This document shows, one piece after another, positions 8,484-19,065 of a stretch of DNA of 64,000 nucleotides. Numbering within the stretch: position 1 is the first letter of the stretch; each line of letters begins with the position of its first letter. Source of the stretch: Ewingella americana (GTDB taxonomy: Bacteria > Pseudomonadota > Gammaproteobacteria > Enterobacterales > Enterobacteriaceae). The DNA lies in the NCBI RefSeq assembly GCF_006438725.1, contig NZ_RCZD01000001.1:620001-684000 (forward strand), read 5' to 3'. Under the pieces are notes generated by a model that was given only the letters and a program-made list of their open reading frames with translations, did not search any database and had not been told where the DNA came from. Made by a program: the position numbers and the translations under genes.

Positions 8484-9725
8484 ATGGAATTCAATACCGC
8501 CGGTTTGATCTCACTGCAGGACGCGCTGGACAAAATGCGCGCCCATACACCTGCTAAAACAGAAGAAGATGTCGAATCCTTGCCGCTGGCCGCCGCCGCC
8601 GGGCGCATCACCGCCGCGCCAGTGCGCTCACCGGTGTTTGTGCCACCGTTTGATAATTCGGCGATGGACGGTTACGCCCTGCGCACAACCGACCTGCACG
8701 ACGGCGCTGTTTTTCCCGTCGCCGGTAAAGCCTTTGCCGGTGTGCCTTTCCACGGTGAGTGGCCAGCCGGAAGCTGTATCCGCATCATGACCGGCGCACC
8801 GGTGCCTCCGGGCGCGGATGCGGTGATCATGCAGGAACAGACCGAAGTGACTGACGCGGGCGTGCGTTTAACCGCCAGTGTGCGGCCAGGTCAGAACATT
8901 CGTCTGATCGGTGATGACATCAAACAGGGTGACAGTGTGCTGGCGCAAGGCGTGCGTCTGGGCGCTGCCGAATTACCGCTGCTGGCCTCGCTCGGCGTGG
9001 AGCACGTTGACGTGTACAAGCCGCTGAAAGTGGCCATTTTCTCCACTGGCGACGAACTGCAACCGGTCGGTACGCCGCTGCAGGAAGGGCAGATTTATGA
9101 CACCAACCGTTTTGCTGTGCGCCTGATGCTCGAGCAGATCGGTTGTACAGTGCTGGATTTAGGCATCATCCGCGACGACCCGCAGGCGCTGCGTGCAGCC
9201 TTTGAACAGGCCAATGACTTTGCCGATCTGGTGATCTCCAGCGGCGGTGTGTCGGTCGGTGAAGCGGATTACACCAAGAAAATGCTCGATGAGTTGGGCG
9301 AAATTGGTTTCTGGAAACTGGCGATTAAACCGGGTAAACCTTTCGCTTTCGGCAAGCTGAAAAAAGCCTGGTTCTGCGGCCTGCCGGGTAACCCGGTTTC
9401 CGCTGCCCTCACCTTCTATCAGCTGGTGCAGCCGTTTATCGCCGGGCTGAGCGGTCATACGTCATGGACGATGCCGCCGCGTCTGAAAGCCAAAGCGACT
9501 ACGCCATTTAATAAATCGCCGGGGCGTCTGGATTTCCAGCGCGGTATTTTCAGCACCAGCGCCAGCGGAGAACTGGAAGTGCGCACCACGGGTCATCAGG
9601 GTTCACACGTCTTCAGCTCGTTCAGCCAGGCCAACTGTTTTGTGGTGCTGGAACGTGAACGTGACCGCGTGTCCGCAGGTGAGTTGGTCGACGTCGAACC
9701 TTTTAACGCACTGCTGCGGAGCTGA
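8484..9725 (+). CDS. moeA: Molybdopterin molybdenumtransferase MoeA
   Basis: At 413 residues it is close to E. coli MoeA (411). The enzyme inserts molybdate into adenylylated molybdopterin to give the Mo cofactor, as a cytoplasmic dimer. Landmarks: [14 protein letters not shown] near residue 60, [19 protein letters not shown] near 105-120, the FSTGDEL motif near 190, and [16 protein letters not shown] followed by [10 protein letters not shown] and GLPGNPVSA in the MoCF-like domain. The frame is open from 8361, but the ATG at 8484 has AAGGA at 8472-8476 and starts [15 protein letters not shown], as expected for MoeA. It is followed after two bases by moeB, forming the usual moeAB operon. The 5' region of about 250 bp contains the CRP site described separately but no molybdenum-cofactor riboswitch that I recognise. 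Confidence 0.96.
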   Translation: MEFNTAGLISLQDALDKMRAHTPAKTEEDVESLPLAAAAGRITAAPVRSPVFVPPFDNSAMDGYALRTTDLHDGAVFPVAGKAFAGVPFHGEWPAGSCIRIMTGAPVPPGADAVIMQEQTEVTDAGVRLTASVRPGQNIRLIGDDIKQGDSVLAQGVRLGAAELPLLASLGVEHVDVYKPLKVAIFSTGDELQPVGTPLQEGQIYDTNRFAVRLMLEQIGCTVLDLGIIRDDPQALRAAFEQANDFADLVISSGGVSVGEADYTKKMLDELGEIGFWKLAIKPGKPFAFGKLKKAWFCGLPGNPVSAALTFYQLVQPFIAGLSGHTSWTMPPRLKAKATTPFNKSPGRLDFQRGIFSTSASGELEVRTTGHQGSHVFSSFSQANCFVVLERERDRVSAGELVDVEPFNALLRS

Positions 9726-9727
9726 AT

Positions 9728-10489
9728 ATGACGACGCTGCCGGAACTGACCGACGCCGAAACCCTGCGCTATAACCGCCAGATCGTGCTGAAAGGGTTCG
9801 ATTTCGACGGGCAGGAAAAACTGAAAGCCAGCCATGCGCTGATTGTCGGGCTGGGCGGCCTGGGCTGCGCTGCGGCGCAATATCTGGCGGCCGCCGGGAT
9901 CGGATCCCTGACGCTGCTGGATTTCGATACCGTGTCGCTGTCTAATTTGCAGCGCCAGACGCTGCATACCGATGCCCGTATCGGCATGAGCAAAGTGGCC
10001 TCGGCACAGCTGGCGCTGAAAGCGATTAATCCGCATGTGGCCATCACGCCAATTGACCGTCAACTGGATGACGCAGCGCTCGCCGATACTATCCGCCGGT
10101 GCGACGTGGTGCTGGACTGCACCGACAACGTCGCCACCCGCGACCAGCTTAACCGCGCCTGTTTTGCGTCGAAAACGCCGCTGGTTTCCGGCGCGGCTAT
10201 CCGCATGGAGGGCCAGCTCAGCGTCTTCACCTATCAGCCCGACGAACCCTGTTACCGCTGCCTCAGCCGCTTGTTTGGCGAGAATGCCCTGACCTGCGTG
10301 GAAGCCGGTGTGATGGCACCGCTGGTCGGCACCATCGGCAGTTTGCAGGCCATGGAAGCCATCAAACTCTTGACGGATTTCGGGCAAGTTCTCCACAGCC
10401 GTTTGCTGATGTTTGATGCAATGACGATGCAGTTTCGGGAAATGAAACTGATGAAAGATCCGCGGTGCGAGGTGTGTGGGGGGCATTGA
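9728..10489 (+). CDS. moeB: Molybdopterin-synthase adenylyltransferase MoeB
   Basis: This 253-residue E1-like enzyme activates the C-terminal glycine of MoaD by adenylation so that it can receive sulfur. It shows the nucleotide-binding GLGGLGCAAAQYLAAAG near residues 40-55, the DFDTVSLSNLQRQ segment, DCTDNVATRDQLN near residue 130, and two Cys pairs that bind zinc (CYRCLSRLF and CEVCGGH at the very end). The lack of a rhodanese domain distinguishes it from MOCS3-like proteins. ThiF is the closest alternative, but the moeA neighbour and the length fit MoeB. Its start lies two bases after the moeA stop, so translation is coupled, and a terminator follows at once. Confidence 0.96.
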   Translation: MTTLPELTDAETLRYNRQIVLKGFDFDGQEKLKASHALIVGLGGLGCAAAQYLAAAGIGSLTLLDFDTVSLSNLQRQTLHTDARIGMSKVASAQLALKAINPHVAITPIDRQLDDAALADTIRRCDVVLDCTDNVATRDQLNRACFASKTPLVSGAAIRMEGQLSVFTYQPDEPCYRCLSRLFGENALTCVEAGVMAPLVGTIGSLQAMEAIKLLTDFGQVLHSRLLMFDAMTMQFREMKLMKDPRCEVCGGH

Positions 10490-10508
10490 TTCGCTGAATT
10501 TTGAGTAT

Positions 10509-10538
10509 AAAAAAGTCCGCACGTTCGCGGACTTTTTT
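10509..10538 (+). terminator. Intrinsic terminator of moeAB
   Basis: AAAAAAGTCCGC (10509-10520) and GCGGACTTTTTT (10527-10538) form a perfect 12-bp stem with a 6-base loop and a T-rich tail, 20 bp after the moeB stop. Confidence 0.92.
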
Positions 10539-10568
10539 ATTATGCAACACAGTAATCCCCAAAATCAT

Positions 10569-10756
10569 TCGCGTTGAATCACAAAACCTGCTGCAAGCAG
10601 GTTTTGAACGCTGCTTACAGCGGCCCCTTTAGGGGCGAGGCCTGGAAATAGGCCTCGTAACGCGGCAACCGGATAAACCCCGGGAGCATACATCAGTATG
10701 TGACCGGGGTTCGTGAAGGCAGCCAACGCAGAGTCAACGCGAAGGATGAAGCAGGT
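10569..10756. repeat. Structured intergenic repeat element between moeB and ybiT
   Basis: This non-coding stretch is a row of hairpins: AAAACCTGC/GCAGGTTTT (10583-10605), GCCCC/GGGGC (10623-10636), GAGGCCT/AGGCCTC (10637-10656), and a larger one with AACCCCGG (10676-10683) pairing to CCGGGGTT (10704-10711), inside which CATAC/GTATG pair. After the stem comes GTGAAGGCAGCCAACGCA and a purine-rich end AAGGATGAAG. From memory, very similar sequences with this hairpin and tail occur between genes in Pectobacterium, Dickeya and Serratia relatives, which suggests a dispersed repeat. Its role is unknown; it ends right at the ybiT stop codon. Confidence 0.6.
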
Positions 10757-12352
10757 TTAGTCGTTGATGCCCTGGCTACGCAGATAGTCTTCGTAGTTAC
10801 CGGAGAAGTCGATGATTTTAGTCGGCGTCATTTCGATGATACGGGTCGCCAGTGAGCTGACGAATTCACGGTCGTGGGAGACGAAGATCAACGTGCCTTC
10901 GTACATTTCCAACGCCATGTTCAGCGACTCGATGGATTCCATATCAAGGTGGTTGGTCGGTTCATCCATGATCAGGATGTTAGGACGCTGCATCATCAGT
11001 TTCCCGAACAGCATGCGGCCTTTCTCACCACCGGAAAGCACTTTCACTTTCTTCTTAATGTCGTCCTGACCGAACAACAGACGGCCTAAAATGCCGCGCA
11101 CTGCCTGTTCGTCATCTTTCTCGGACTTCCACTGGCTCATCCAGTCGAATACGTTCAGAGAGTCGTCGAATTCATATTCGTGATCCTGCGCGTAGTAACC
11201 GATTTTGGCGTTTTCAGACCATTTCACCGAACCGCTTTCCGGCTCATGCTCACCCACCAGCGTTTTCAGCAGGGTGGTTTTACCGATACCGTTGGCGCCC
11301 AGAATGGCAATTTTCTCGCCCACTTCCAGCATCAGGCCAAGATTTTTAAACAGCGGGCCGTTATCAAAACCTTTGGTGATTTTTTCCACTTCCAGCGCAT
11401 TACGGAACAGTTTCTTGTCCTGCTCAAAACGCATGTAAGGGTTCTGACGGCTGGACGCTTTGATTTCGTCGAGCTGGATTTTGTCAATCTGACGGGCACG
11501 GGACGTCGCCTGCTTAGATTTTGAGGCGTTGGCACTAAAGCGGCTGACGAAGGATTGCAGTTCAGCAATCTGTGCTTTTTTCTTGGCGTTATTGGCGCTC
11601 AGAAGTTCACGTGCCTGCGTTGCCGCCGTCATGTATTCGTCATAGTTACCCGGATACACGCGCAGCTCGCCGTAGTCCAGATCCGCCATGTGTGTACACA
11701 CCATGTTCAGGAAGTGACGGTCATGCGAAATGATGATCATGGTGCTGTTACGTTCGTTCAGCACCTGCTCCAGCCAGCGAATGGTATCGATGTCCAGGTT
11801 GTTCGTCGGTTCGTCGAGCAGCAGAATTTCCGGGTCAGAGAACAGTGCCTGCGCCAGCAATACGCGCAGTTTAAAGCCCGGTGCGATTTCGCTCATCAGG
11901 CCGTAATGTTGTTCTACCGGAATGCCAACGCCGAGCAGCAGTTCGCCCGCGCGAGATTCCGCACTGTAGCCGTCCATTTCGCCGTATTCGACTTCAAGGT
12001 CTGCCACTTTATAACCGTCGGCTTCGCTCATTTCCGCCATCGCGTAAATGTGGTCACGCTCTTCTTTCACGGCCCACAATTCAGCGTGGCCCATGATCAC
12101 GGTGTCCAGCACGCTGAACGCTTCAAAGGCGAACTGATCCTGGCGCAATTTACCCAGACGCTCGTTCGGGTCAAGTACCACGTTGCCGCCTGATGGCACT
12201 AAGTCGCCACCAAGGATCTTCATGAAAGTGGATTTACCGCAACCGTTAGCGCCGATCAAACCGTAACGGTTACCGCCGCCAAATTTCACGTTAATATTTT
12301 CAAATAACGGCTTGCTGCCGAATTGCATGGTGATGTTGTAAGTACTTAACAC
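10757..12352 (-). CDS. ybiT: ABC-F family ATPase YbiT
   Basis: This 531-residue protein has two ABC ATPase domains and no membrane segments, the mark of the ABC-F family, which act on ribosomes. Domain 1 has Walker [10 protein letters not shown] (about residue 36) and Walker [13 protein letters not shown]. Domain 2 has Walker [10 protein letters not shown] (about 354), signature [12 protein letters not shown] and [12 protein letters not shown]. Between them lies a charged linker of the P-site tRNA-interaction type ([35 protein letters not shown]). Length and sequence fit YbiT of E. coli (530 residues) better than EttA, Uup or YheS. The gene stands alone, divergent from the copper-efflux operon. 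Confidence 0.95.
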   Translation of the reverse strand: MLSTYNITMQFGSKPLFENINVKFGGGNRYGLIGANGCGKSTFMKILGGDLVPSGGNVVLDPNERLGKLRQDQFAFEAFSVLDTVIMGHAELWAVKEERDHIYAMAEMSEADGYKVADLEVEYGEMDGYSAESRAGELLLGVGIPVEQHYGLMSEIAPGFKLRVLLAQALFSDPEILLLDEPTNNLDIDTIRWLEQVLNERNSTMIIISHDRHFLNMVCTHMADLDYGELRVYPGNYDEYMTAATQARELLSANNAKKKAQIAELQSFVSRFSANASKSKQATSRARQIDKIQLDEIKASSRQNPYMRFEQDKKLFRNALEVEKITKGFDNGPLFKNLGLMLEVGEKIAILGANGIGKTTLLKTLVGEHEPESGSVKWSENAKIGYYAQDHEYEFDDSLNVFDWMSQWKSEKDDEQAVRGILGRLLFGQDDIKKKVKVLSGGEKGRMLFGKLMMQRPNILIMDEPTNHLDMESIESLNMALEMYEGTLIFVSHDREFVSSLATRIIEMTPTKIIDFSGNYEDYLRSQGIND

Positions 12353-12520
12353 AACGCTCGCTCTTAATTAGGAATGTGATTTGGCGCGCATTATGCCACA
12401 ACGGCGCAAGGAGATCGCCTGTTGGGGTGGTTGTTTTTCAGGCAAACCTCTTCACATCGGTAACTTTTTGTTAATTTTAGCCGGATGCATGTTCTGGCGC
12501 TTTGCATTACACTGCGGCTC

Positions 12521-12901
12521 ATGAAAAAAATCCGTCTGTTGATTCTGCTTATTCTTAGCATCACGCTGCCTTCTTTAGGGCTGGCGTCGGTGAATTTGAT
12601 GGCGCAGTGTTCTACGCTGACGGAAATGACTACCAGCGGGCCGACGGCTATGCCGGGCATGTCCGCGATGACCGACTCTCCTGATGACTGCATGACACCA
12701 AAAAGCGACATGTCGTCAAAGGGCAAACAGCAAGGCGGCCAGAACTGTAAGTTTGGCGCTAACTGTAATCTCAGCACGATCCTGACCTCTTTCGTTCCCC
12801 TGACATTATCTTCCCCCTATCAGGACAACGTCTTACCGACGCCTGAAACTCCGTTCTCCCCGGCCCTTGAAGGCCAATGGCGCCCTCCCCGGTCCGTCTG
12901 A
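12521..12901 (+). CDS. Small secreted Met-rich protein, CzcI/CopL-like, first gene of the copper-efflux cluster
   Basis: This 126-residue protein starts at the ATG at 12521, where a signal peptide begins (MKKIRLLILLILSITLPSLGLA). The body is rich in Met and Cys: MTTSGPTAMPGMSAMTDSPDDCM, then MSSKGKQQGGQNCKFGANCN, and it ends WRPPRSV. Small exported proteins with a Cys/Met- or His-rich middle and a C-terminal R-P-P motif precede czc/cus-type efflux operons (CzcI, CopL and DUF2946-like proteins). I infer a periplasmic metal-binding or sensing role. The open frame extends twelve codons upstream to an ATG at 12485, but the 12521 start gives a clean signal peptide. The gap to cusC is 88 bp with no terminator. 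Confidence 0.6.
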   Translation: MKKIRLLILLILSITLPSLGLASVNLMAQCSTLTEMTTSGPTAMPGMSAMTDSPDDCMTPKSDMSSKGKQQGGQNCKFGANCNLSTILTSFVPLTLSSPYQDNVLPTPETPFSPALEGQWRPPRSV

Positions 12902-12989
12902 TTCTTATCGATAGTTAACGCCGTTTGGCCTGTAGCTGACGGAAAAGGTATGCCTTGGTGCGTGCCGTTACTTTCATGGAATCAATACG

Positions 12990-14234
12990 ATGTCCTTCAA
13001 ATCGATCTATGTCCCTGCGCAGCTTTTGCTTGCGGGAATAACCCCGTTCGCCCATGCCGCGCCGCTGACCTTCAGCTACGCGGTGAGCAGTGCGTTGCAG
13101 CAATCTCCCGAACTCTCTGCCAGCCGGACTGGCATTCATTCCGCACAGGCAGCGGCTATTCCTGCCGGAGCCTTGCCAGACCCAAAATTGATCACCGGCC
13201 TCGACAACTTCCCGGTCTCCGGCCCGATGGCAAACTCCCTGACCGAAGAATCCATGACCATGGAGAAAATTGGGTTGATGCAGGAATTTCCCAATTCAGC
13301 CAAGCGCGATGCCCGCGAGGAGGTCGCCAGCGCGCAGATCCAGCAGGCGGGTTCACAGCACAGCATCTTGCAGGTTGATGTCGCGCAGGGCGCTGCCTTA
13401 GCCTGGCTCAGCCGTTATTATCTCGAACAACAGCTTGGGCTTTTACAACAGCTGGAACATGAAAATGGCTTGCTCGGCACAGCGTTACAAGCACAGATCG
13501 TATCGGGGCGAACGCCCCTTGCCGACGTACTGAATGCCGACGAAAAACAGGCCGAACTGGCCGACCGTGAAGACCAACTTCAGCGGGATCTGCGCACCGC
13601 CACAGCCAGTCTCAGCCGTTATATTGGCGCGGACGCACAACAGCCACTGGTGGGCAGCGCGCCGGACTTACCGGTCGATGCGACGAGCTATCTGAAAACC
13701 TTGCATAACACGCCAAAGATTCAGGCATATAACAGTGAGACGGCGAAAGCGAAGGCTGAGCTGCGTGCAGCCCAAGCCGAGAAAAACCCCGACTGGAGTG
13801 TCGAACTGGATTACCAAAGGCGCGACCCGCAGTACGGCAACATGGTGTCGGTGCAATTTACCGTCGGCCTGCCGGTGTTTGCCGCCAACCGTCAGGATCC
13901 GATTATCGCGGCCAAAACCCTCGACCTGACGCAGGTCGGTGAACTGCGTGATGCCGCCATCCGCCAGCAAACCAATCAACTTAATAACGACCTCGCAGAG
14001 TACGCCACCCTCACCCGCCAGATTGAACGTATCGACCAACGCTGGCTGCCGCTGGCCCGGCAGAAAGTCACGCTATTGAACGCAGGTTACTCGCGCGGTA
14101 CCAGCGATAGCGCCGCACTGATCAATGCCCGCAGCGCCGTGCTTGAACAGCAAATCCGCAAAGTCGGGCTGCAAAGTGAACGTGCACAACGGGCAGCGGC
14201 CCTCTATTACACCTTTGCAGGAGTGCAACAATGA
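12990..14234 (+). CDS. cusC: Outer membrane factor of the Cu/Ag efflux system (CusC/CzcC-like)
   Basis: This 414-residue TolC-superfamily protein has a signal peptide (to about residue 23, FAHA/AP) and two outer-membrane-efflux repeats. The N-terminal repeat begins LTFSYAVSSALQQSPEL and the second has long heptad-rich helices around LNADEKQAELADREDQLQRDL and INARSAVLEQQIRKVGLQSERAQRAA. It would form the trimeric outer-membrane duct for the CusBA pump. Unlike E. coli CusC it has no lipobox cysteine after the signal peptide and is shorter (CusC has about 457 residues), so it is nearer to the CzcC type. Its stop overlaps the cusB-like start by four bases (ATGA), so translation is coupled. Confidence 0.85.
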   Translation: MSFKSIYVPAQLLLAGITPFAHAAPLTFSYAVSSALQQSPELSASRTGIHSAQAAAIPAGALPDPKLITGLDNFPVSGPMANSLTEESMTMEKIGLMQEFPNSAKRDAREEVASAQIQQAGSQHSILQVDVAQGAALAWLSRYYLEQQLGLLQQLEHENGLLGTALQAQIVSGRTPLADVLNADEKQAELADREDQLQRDLRTATASLSRYIGADAQQPLVGSAPDLPVDATSYLKTLHNTPKIQAYNSETAKAKAELRAAQAEKNPDWSVELDYQRRDPQYGNMVSVQFTVGLPVFAANRQDPIIAAKTLDLTQVGELRDAAIRQQTNQLNNDLAEYATLTRQIERIDQRWLPLARQKVTLLNAGYSRGTSDSAALINARSAVLEQQIRKVGLQSERAQRAAALYYTFAGVQQ

Positions 14235-15478
14235 AACGGAAACCCTTTCAACTGGCGGCTCTGGCTGTGGTTTGTCTTGCTGCGGGTGGCGCGACAGGTT
14301 ATTGGTACGCCAACACGCAGACGGTCCCCCCGCACGATAGTATCGCCAAAGACGCGGCACCCACCGGGGGCAAAGTCCTCTACTGGTATGACCCGATGGC
14401 CCCGGCTCAGCATTTTGATAAACCGGGAAAATCCCCGTTTATGGATATGCCGTTAACGGCAAAATACGCCGACCAGACAACCCCGGATAACAGCGTGCGC
14501 ATTGACGCTGGCATGGTACAGAACCTGGCCATCCGCTTGGCGACGGTGACCCATAGTCAGGTCGAAAACCGTGTCAGTGCGGTCGCCAACGTGGTACTCA
14601 ATGACCGCGATGTCGCGATTGTGCAGGCGCGCAGTAATGGCTTTGTGCAACACAGTTATCCGCTGGCAGCAGGCGATATCGTGAAGGCAGGGTCACCGCT
14701 GGTGGACTTATTGATGCCAGACTGGGCCGGTGCGCAGGGTGAATACCTGGCGATGCGCAGCACCGGGGACACCGCACTGACCAACGCGGCTAAACAGCGG
14801 CTGTTACTGCTGGGGATGCCACCGTCCCTAATACGCCAGGTGGAACAAAGCGGCAAACCGCAGCCGGTCTTTACCCTCACTGCGCCGATCACAGGCGTGA
14901 TTCAGTCTCTCGATGTCCGCCAGGGAATGGCCGTTGCCAGTGGGAATACGCTGGTGACACTCAACGGTATTTCCTCCGTATGGCTGGATGTCGCGGTGCC
15001 TGAAGCGCAAGGCGCGCAGGTGGTGTTGGGCCAACCGGCACAGATAATTTTCCCGGCTTATGCCGGAAAAACGTTTACCGGCAAGGTCAGCGCCATTTTA
15101 CCCGTCGCCGACGCCGCCAGCCGGACCCTGAAAGTCAGAGTGGAACTGGCTAACCCTCAACAACAGTTCAGACCGGGCATGTTTGCCCAGGTCAGTTTGC
15201 ATAACAGTAACGCGCTGGAAAACCTCACCGTACCGAGCGAGGCGGTGATCCACACCGGTCTGCGCGATGTGGTGATCGTTAGCGAAGGAGATCACCATTT
15301 TTCCCCTGTTGAAGTGCAAATAGGGCCTGACGCTGCGGGAAAAACAGCGATTCTCTCCGGCCTGACTCAAGGCCAGCAGGTGGTGGCGTCCGGCCAATTC
15401 CTGATTGACTCAGAAGCCAGCCTGCAAGGTGTTCTTGGCCGGATGGGCAGTGCTGAAAATCAGGGGAATCAGCCATGA
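14231..15478 (+). CDS. cusB: Membrane fusion protein of the Cu/Ag efflux system (CusB-like)
   Basis: This 415-residue periplasmic adaptor is anchored by an N-terminal helix ([18 protein letters not shown]). It has the heavy-metal-binding segment typical of CusB near residues 49-80: [20 protein letters not shown] followed by [13 protein letters not shown], containing the Met residues used for Cu(I)/Ag(I). A barrel-sandwich (lipoyl-like) domain, alpha hairpin and beta-barrel follow ([37 protein letters not shown]), with a C-terminal membrane-proximal domain ([23 protein letters not shown]). It links the CusA-type pump with the outer membrane factor and hands metal to the pump. It overlaps both neighbours by four bases. 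Confidence 0.92.
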   Translation: MKRKPFQLAALAVVCLAAGGATGYWYANTQTVPPHDSIAKDAAPTGGKVLYWYDPMAPAQHFDKPGKSPFMDMPLTAKYADQTTPDNSVRIDAGMVQNLAIRLATVTHSQVENRVSAVANVVLNDRDVAIVQARSNGFVQHSYPLAAGDIVKAGSPLVDLLMPDWAGAQGEYLAMRSTGDTALTNAAKQRLLLLGMPPSLIRQVEQSGKPQPVFTLTAPITGVIQSLDVRQGMAVASGNTLVTLNGISSVWLDVAVPEAQGAQVVLGQPAQIIFPAYAGKTFTGKVSAILPVADAASRTLKVRVELANPQQQFRPGMFAQVSLHNSNALENLTVPSEAVIHTGLRDVVIVSEGDHHFSPVEVQIGPDAAGKTAILSGLTQGQQVVASGQFLIDSEASLQGVLGRMGSAENQGNQP

Positions 15479-18400
15479 TTGCACTATTGATTCGCTGGTC
15501 AGTCGCCAACCGGTTTCTGGTACTGATGGCAACGCTGTTTATCGCCGCTGCCGGTGTCTGGGCCATCAACACCACGCCAGTAGATGCCCTGCCCGATCTG
15601 TCCGATGTTCAGGTGATCGTCAGGACCAGTTACCCGGGCCAGGCGCCACAACTGGTTGAAAATCAGGTGACCTATCCACTGACCACCACCATGCTCTCGG
15701 TGCCGGGGGCACAAACCGTGCGCGGTTATTCCTTCTTCGGCGACTCTTTTGTTTACGTGATTTTCAAGGAAGGCACCAATCTGTATTGGGCGCGTTCGCG
15801 GGTGCTGGAGTACCTCAGCCAGGTGCAGTCACGCTTACCTGCCGGAGCCAAACCCGCCCTTGGACCTGATGCCACGGGTGTCGGCTGGATTTATGAATAC
15901 GCCTTGGTCGATAAAAGTGGAACTCACGATTTAAGCCAGTTGCGCAGTTTGCAGGACTGGTTCCTGCGCTTCGAATTGAAAAGCATCCCAAATGTGGCCG
16001 AAGTGGCCAGCGTCGGCGGCATGGTGAAGCAGTATCAGATTGTGCTCGACCCGGTAAAAATGGCCGCCTATCGTCTGCCTCAGCAGGCGGTGATCGCTGC
16101 CGTACAGCAGGCCAATCAGGAGGCCGGTGGATCGGTGGTCGAACTGGCGGAAACGGATTACATGGTCAGGGCTTCCGGCTACCTGAAAACCCTGGATGAT
16201 TTCCGGCTGATCCCGCTCGGTGTCGTAAATGGCATTGCGGTTACCCTCGGGGATGTTGCCAGAATACACATCGGCCCGGAACTGCGTCAGGGCGTGGCCG
16301 AACTTAACGGTCAGGGGGAAACCGTCGGTGGCGTGATTATTCTGCGTTCCGGCGAAAATGCCCGCACCACCATTGCCAGCGTGAAACAGAAACTCCACGA
16401 GTTACAGCGCAGTTTACCCACCGGCGTCGAAATCGTGCCGGTGTATGATCGCAGTAAGCTGATTGACCGCTCCATCGATAACCTCAGCCATAAACTGATC
16501 GAGGAGTTTGTCGTCGTGCTGCTGGTTTGTGCGCTGTTTTTATGGCACTTCCGCTCAGCGCTGGTCGCTATCATCTCGCTGCCGCTCGGTATCATGATCG
16601 CCTTTATTCTGATGCGCATTCAGGGGATCAACGCCAACATGATGTCTCTGGCAGGTATCGCCATTGCCATCGGGGCGATGGTCGATGCCGCTATCGTGAT
16701 GATCGAAAACGCCCACAAAAAGATTGAACACTGGACCCACGATCACCCCGGCGAGAAGCTCGAGGGGCAGGCGCATTGGGAAGTGATCACCGAGGCGGCA
16801 ACCGAAGTTGGCCCCGCGCTGTTCTTCAGTTTGCTGGTGATCACCCTTTCGTTTATCCCTGTCTTCACACTCGAATCGCAGGAGGGCAAACTGTTTGGCC
16901 CGCTGGCCTTCACCAAAACCTACGCCATGGCGGGTGCTGCCCTGTTGTCGGTGACACTGATCCCGGTACTGATGGGCTACTGGATACGCGGCCGCATCCC
17001 CGATGAGCGCCGCAACCCTATCAATCGCGGCCTGACCCGCGTCTACCGGCCAATGCTCAATGGGGTACTCACCCACCCTAAACTCACACTGCTGCTGGCG
17101 GCCCTTATTCTATTGACCACACTATGGCCGCTCAGCCGCATCGGTTCGGAATTCATGCCCGCTATTGATGAAGGTGACTTGCTGTATATGCCGTCGGCCC
17201 TGCCGGGCCTTTCGGTATCTAAAGCGGCCGAACTGCTGCAACAGACCGACCGGCTGATCAAAACCGTGCCGGAAGTGCAGAGCGTCTTTGGCAAAGCCGG
17301 ACGGGCGGAAAGCGCCACCGACCCGGCACCGGTGGAGATGTTTGAAACCACCATTCAGTTCAAACCCCGCGACCAGTGGCGCCAGGGTATGACGCCGGAA
17401 AAACTGGTGAAAGAGCTGGACAGCATCGTGAAAGTGCCAGGTTTAGCCAACATCTGGGTGCCGCCGATCCGCAACCGTATCGACATGCTGGCCACCGGGA
17501 TTAAAAGCCCGATCGGCGTGAAGATCTCCGGGCCGACGCTTAGCGCGATCAACAGCACGGCACAGGCCGTGGAACGGATCGCCAAAACCGTGCCGGGCGT
17601 GAATTCTGCGTTAGCGGAGCGCTTAGCCGGTGGCCACTATATTGACGTCGATATCAACCGGGCCTCTGCCAGCCGTTACGGACTGAATATCGCTGACGTG
17701 CAGGCGATTGTCTCTTCGGCTATCGGCGGGGCAAATATCGGCGAAACCGTCGAGGGGCTGGCGCGTTATCCGATCAACCTGCGTTATCCGCGTGAAACCC
17801 GTGACTCACTCGGCGGATTGCGCGAGCTGCCCATTTACACGCCGTCAGGCCAGCAAATCACCCTTGGCATGGTGGCGACGCTGAACGTCAGCGAGGGGCC
17901 ACCGATGATCAAAACGGAAAATGCCCGTCTTTCTGGGTTGGTCTATATCGACGCCAACAACAGCGATATTGCTAACGTCGTCGAGACGCTGCGCCATGCG
18001 GTTAATCAGCAATTGCAACTCGCGCCCGGCGTCAGCCTCGAATATGCCGGGCAATTTGAATACCTGCAACACGCGTTACAACGTCTGAAACTGGTGGTTC
18101 CGGCAACGCTGGCCATTATCTTCTTCCTGCTCTATCTGATCTTCCGCCGGGTGGAAGAAGCGGCGCTGATCATGCTGACCTTACCTTTTGCCATGATTGG
18201 CGGTATCTGGCTGCTTTATCTGCTCGGCTACAACCTGTCGATAGCTTCTGGCATTGGCTTTATCGCGCTGGCCGGTGTTTCGGCGGAATTTGGCGTGATC
18301 ATGCTGGTCTATTTGCGTCAGGCTATGAGCGTGCACAACCCACACAACCTGCCGCTGACGGCGTCAGAAATGGATGCCGTTATTCGTGAAGGGGCCACCT

Positions 18401-18654
18401 TACGCGTCAGGCCAAAAGCCATGACGGTGGCGGTGATCCTGGCCGGGCTGGTGCCGATTTTACTCAGCAGCGGCACGGGCTCCGAAGTGATGAGCCGCAT
18501 TGCAGCACCGATGGTCGGCGGCATGATAAGCGCCCCGCTGCTGTCGATGTTTCTTATACCCGCGCTCTGGCGTTTGCTCGCAGAACGTGAATTCTCTGGA
18601 CGTAAATCCTCAGCCTCTTTGCAGGCTACCCGTTCCCATGATCTTAATAAGTGA
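15475..18654 (+). CDS. cusA: Cu(I)/Ag(I) RND efflux pump CusA
   Basis: This 1059-residue heavy-metal RND pump resembles E. coli CusA along its length. It has twelve transmembrane segments, two large periplasmic loops and the HME-RND proton-relay motif region [23 protein letters not shown] (here with A in place of the first GG context, [12 protein letters not shown]). The three CusA methionines that bind copper in the periplasmic cleft are conserved in context: [16 protein letters not shown] and [10 protein letters not shown]. It uses the proton gradient to move Cu(I) or Ag(I) out through the outer membrane factor. Substrate assignment to monovalent metals rests on these methionines and on the neighbouring cusF-like gene. 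No cusRS two-component genes adjoin the operon, unlike in E. coli. Confidence 0.95.
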   Translation: MIALLIRWSVANRFLVLMATLFIAAAGVWAINTTPVDALPDLSDVQVIVRTSYPGQAPQLVENQVTYPLTTTMLSVPGAQTVRGYSFFGDSFVYVIFKEGTNLYWARSRVLEYLSQVQSRLPAGAKPALGPDATGVGWIYEYALVDKSGTHDLSQLRSLQDWFLRFELKSIPNVAEVASVGGMVKQYQIVLDPVKMAAYRLPQQAVIAAVQQANQEAGGSVVELAETDYMVRASGYLKTLDDFRLIPLGVVNGIAVTLGDVARIHIGPELRQGVAELNGQGETVGGVIILRSGENARTTIASVKQKLHELQRSLPTGVEIVPVYDRSKLIDRSIDNLSHKLIEEFVVVLLVCALFLWHFRSALVAIISLPLGIMIAFILMRIQGINANMMSLAGIAIAIGAMVDAAIVMIENAHKKIEHWTHDHPGEKLEGQAHWEVITEAATEVGPALFFSLLVITLSFIPVFTLESQEGKLFGPLAFTKTYAMAGAALLSVTLIPVLMGYWIRGRIPDERRNPINRGLTRVYRPMLNGVLTHPKLTLLLAALILLTTLWPLSRIGSEFMPAIDEGDLLYMPSALPGLSVSKAAELLQQTDRLIKTVPEVQSVFGKAGRAESATDPAPVEMFETTIQFKPRDQWRQGMTPEKLVKELDSIVKVPGLANIWVPPIRNRIDMLATGIKSPIGVKISGPTLSAINSTAQAVERIAKTVPGVNSALAERLAGGHYIDVDINRASASRYGLNIADVQAIVSSAIGGANIGETVEGLARYPINLRYPRETRDSLGGLRELPIYTPSGQQITLGMVATLNVSEGPPMIKTENARLSGLVYIDANNSDIANVVETLRHAVNQQLQLAPGVSLEYAGQFEYLQHALQRLKLVVPATLAIIFFLLYLIFRRVEEAALIMLTLPFAMIGGIWLLYLLGYNLSIASGIGFIALAGVSAEFGVIMLVYLRQAMSVHNPHNLPLTASEMDAVIREGATLRVRPKAMTVAVILAGLVPILLSSGTGSEVMSRIAAPMVGGMISAPLLSMFLIPALWRLLAEREFSGRKSSASLQATRSHDLNK

Positions 18655-18664
18655 AGGAAATATC

Positions 18665-19009
18665 ATGTCTAACATCATCAATATCATCGCTCTCTCAGTG
18701 CTGTTTGCCGCTGCTGCTCCGGTAATGGCCGCAGACACCAGCATGGCCGGTATGCAAATGGCAGACACACCGGCAAAAAGTGATACCGCCAATGCCAGCG
18801 GTGTGGTGAAAAAAATCGATACGGCAGCAGGCATGGTGACGCTGCAACACGGCCCGATTCCGGCCATCAACTGGCCAGCCATGACCATGGGTTTTAAAGT
18901 GGCGGATCCGGCATTGCTGAAGAATATTAAGGAAGGGGAAACCGTCGATTTCACCCTGAAAGCAGAAAATGGCAATGAAGTCGTGATGGCGATTCAGGCT
19001 AAGAAATAG
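18665..19009 (+). CDS. cusF: Periplasmic copper/silver chaperone CusF-like
   Basis: This 114-residue protein has a signal peptide (MSNIINIIALSVLFAAAAPVMA), a Met-rich linker (DTSMAGMQMADTP) and a CusF-type OB-fold. The Cu(I)-binding set of CusF (His, Trp, Met, Met) is present in QHGPIPAINWPAMTMGF. It carries Cu(I)/Ag(I) in the periplasm and delivers it to CusB. The start at 18665 is chosen because AAGGA precedes it and it opens the signal peptide; the frame itself is open from 18587 inside cusA. It is the last gene of the operon and is followed by a terminator. Confidence 0.92.
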   Translation: MSNIINIIALSVLFAAAAPVMAADTSMAGMQMADTPAKSDTANASGVVKKIDTAAGMVTLQHGPIPAINWPAMTMGFKVADPALLKNIKEGETVDFTLKAENGNEVVMAIQAKK

Positions 19010-19018
19010 CGCCATAAA

Positions 19019-19041
19019 AAAACCCGGCAATGCCGGGTTTT
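19019..19041. terminator. Terminator between cusF and tsx
   Basis: AAAACCCGGC (19019-19028) pairs with GCCGGGTTTT (19032-19041) around a 3-base loop, with A- and T-rich flanks. It can serve both converging genes. Confidence 0.88.
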
Positions 19042-19065
19042 CATTTTTGAACTTTGCGGGTGAGA

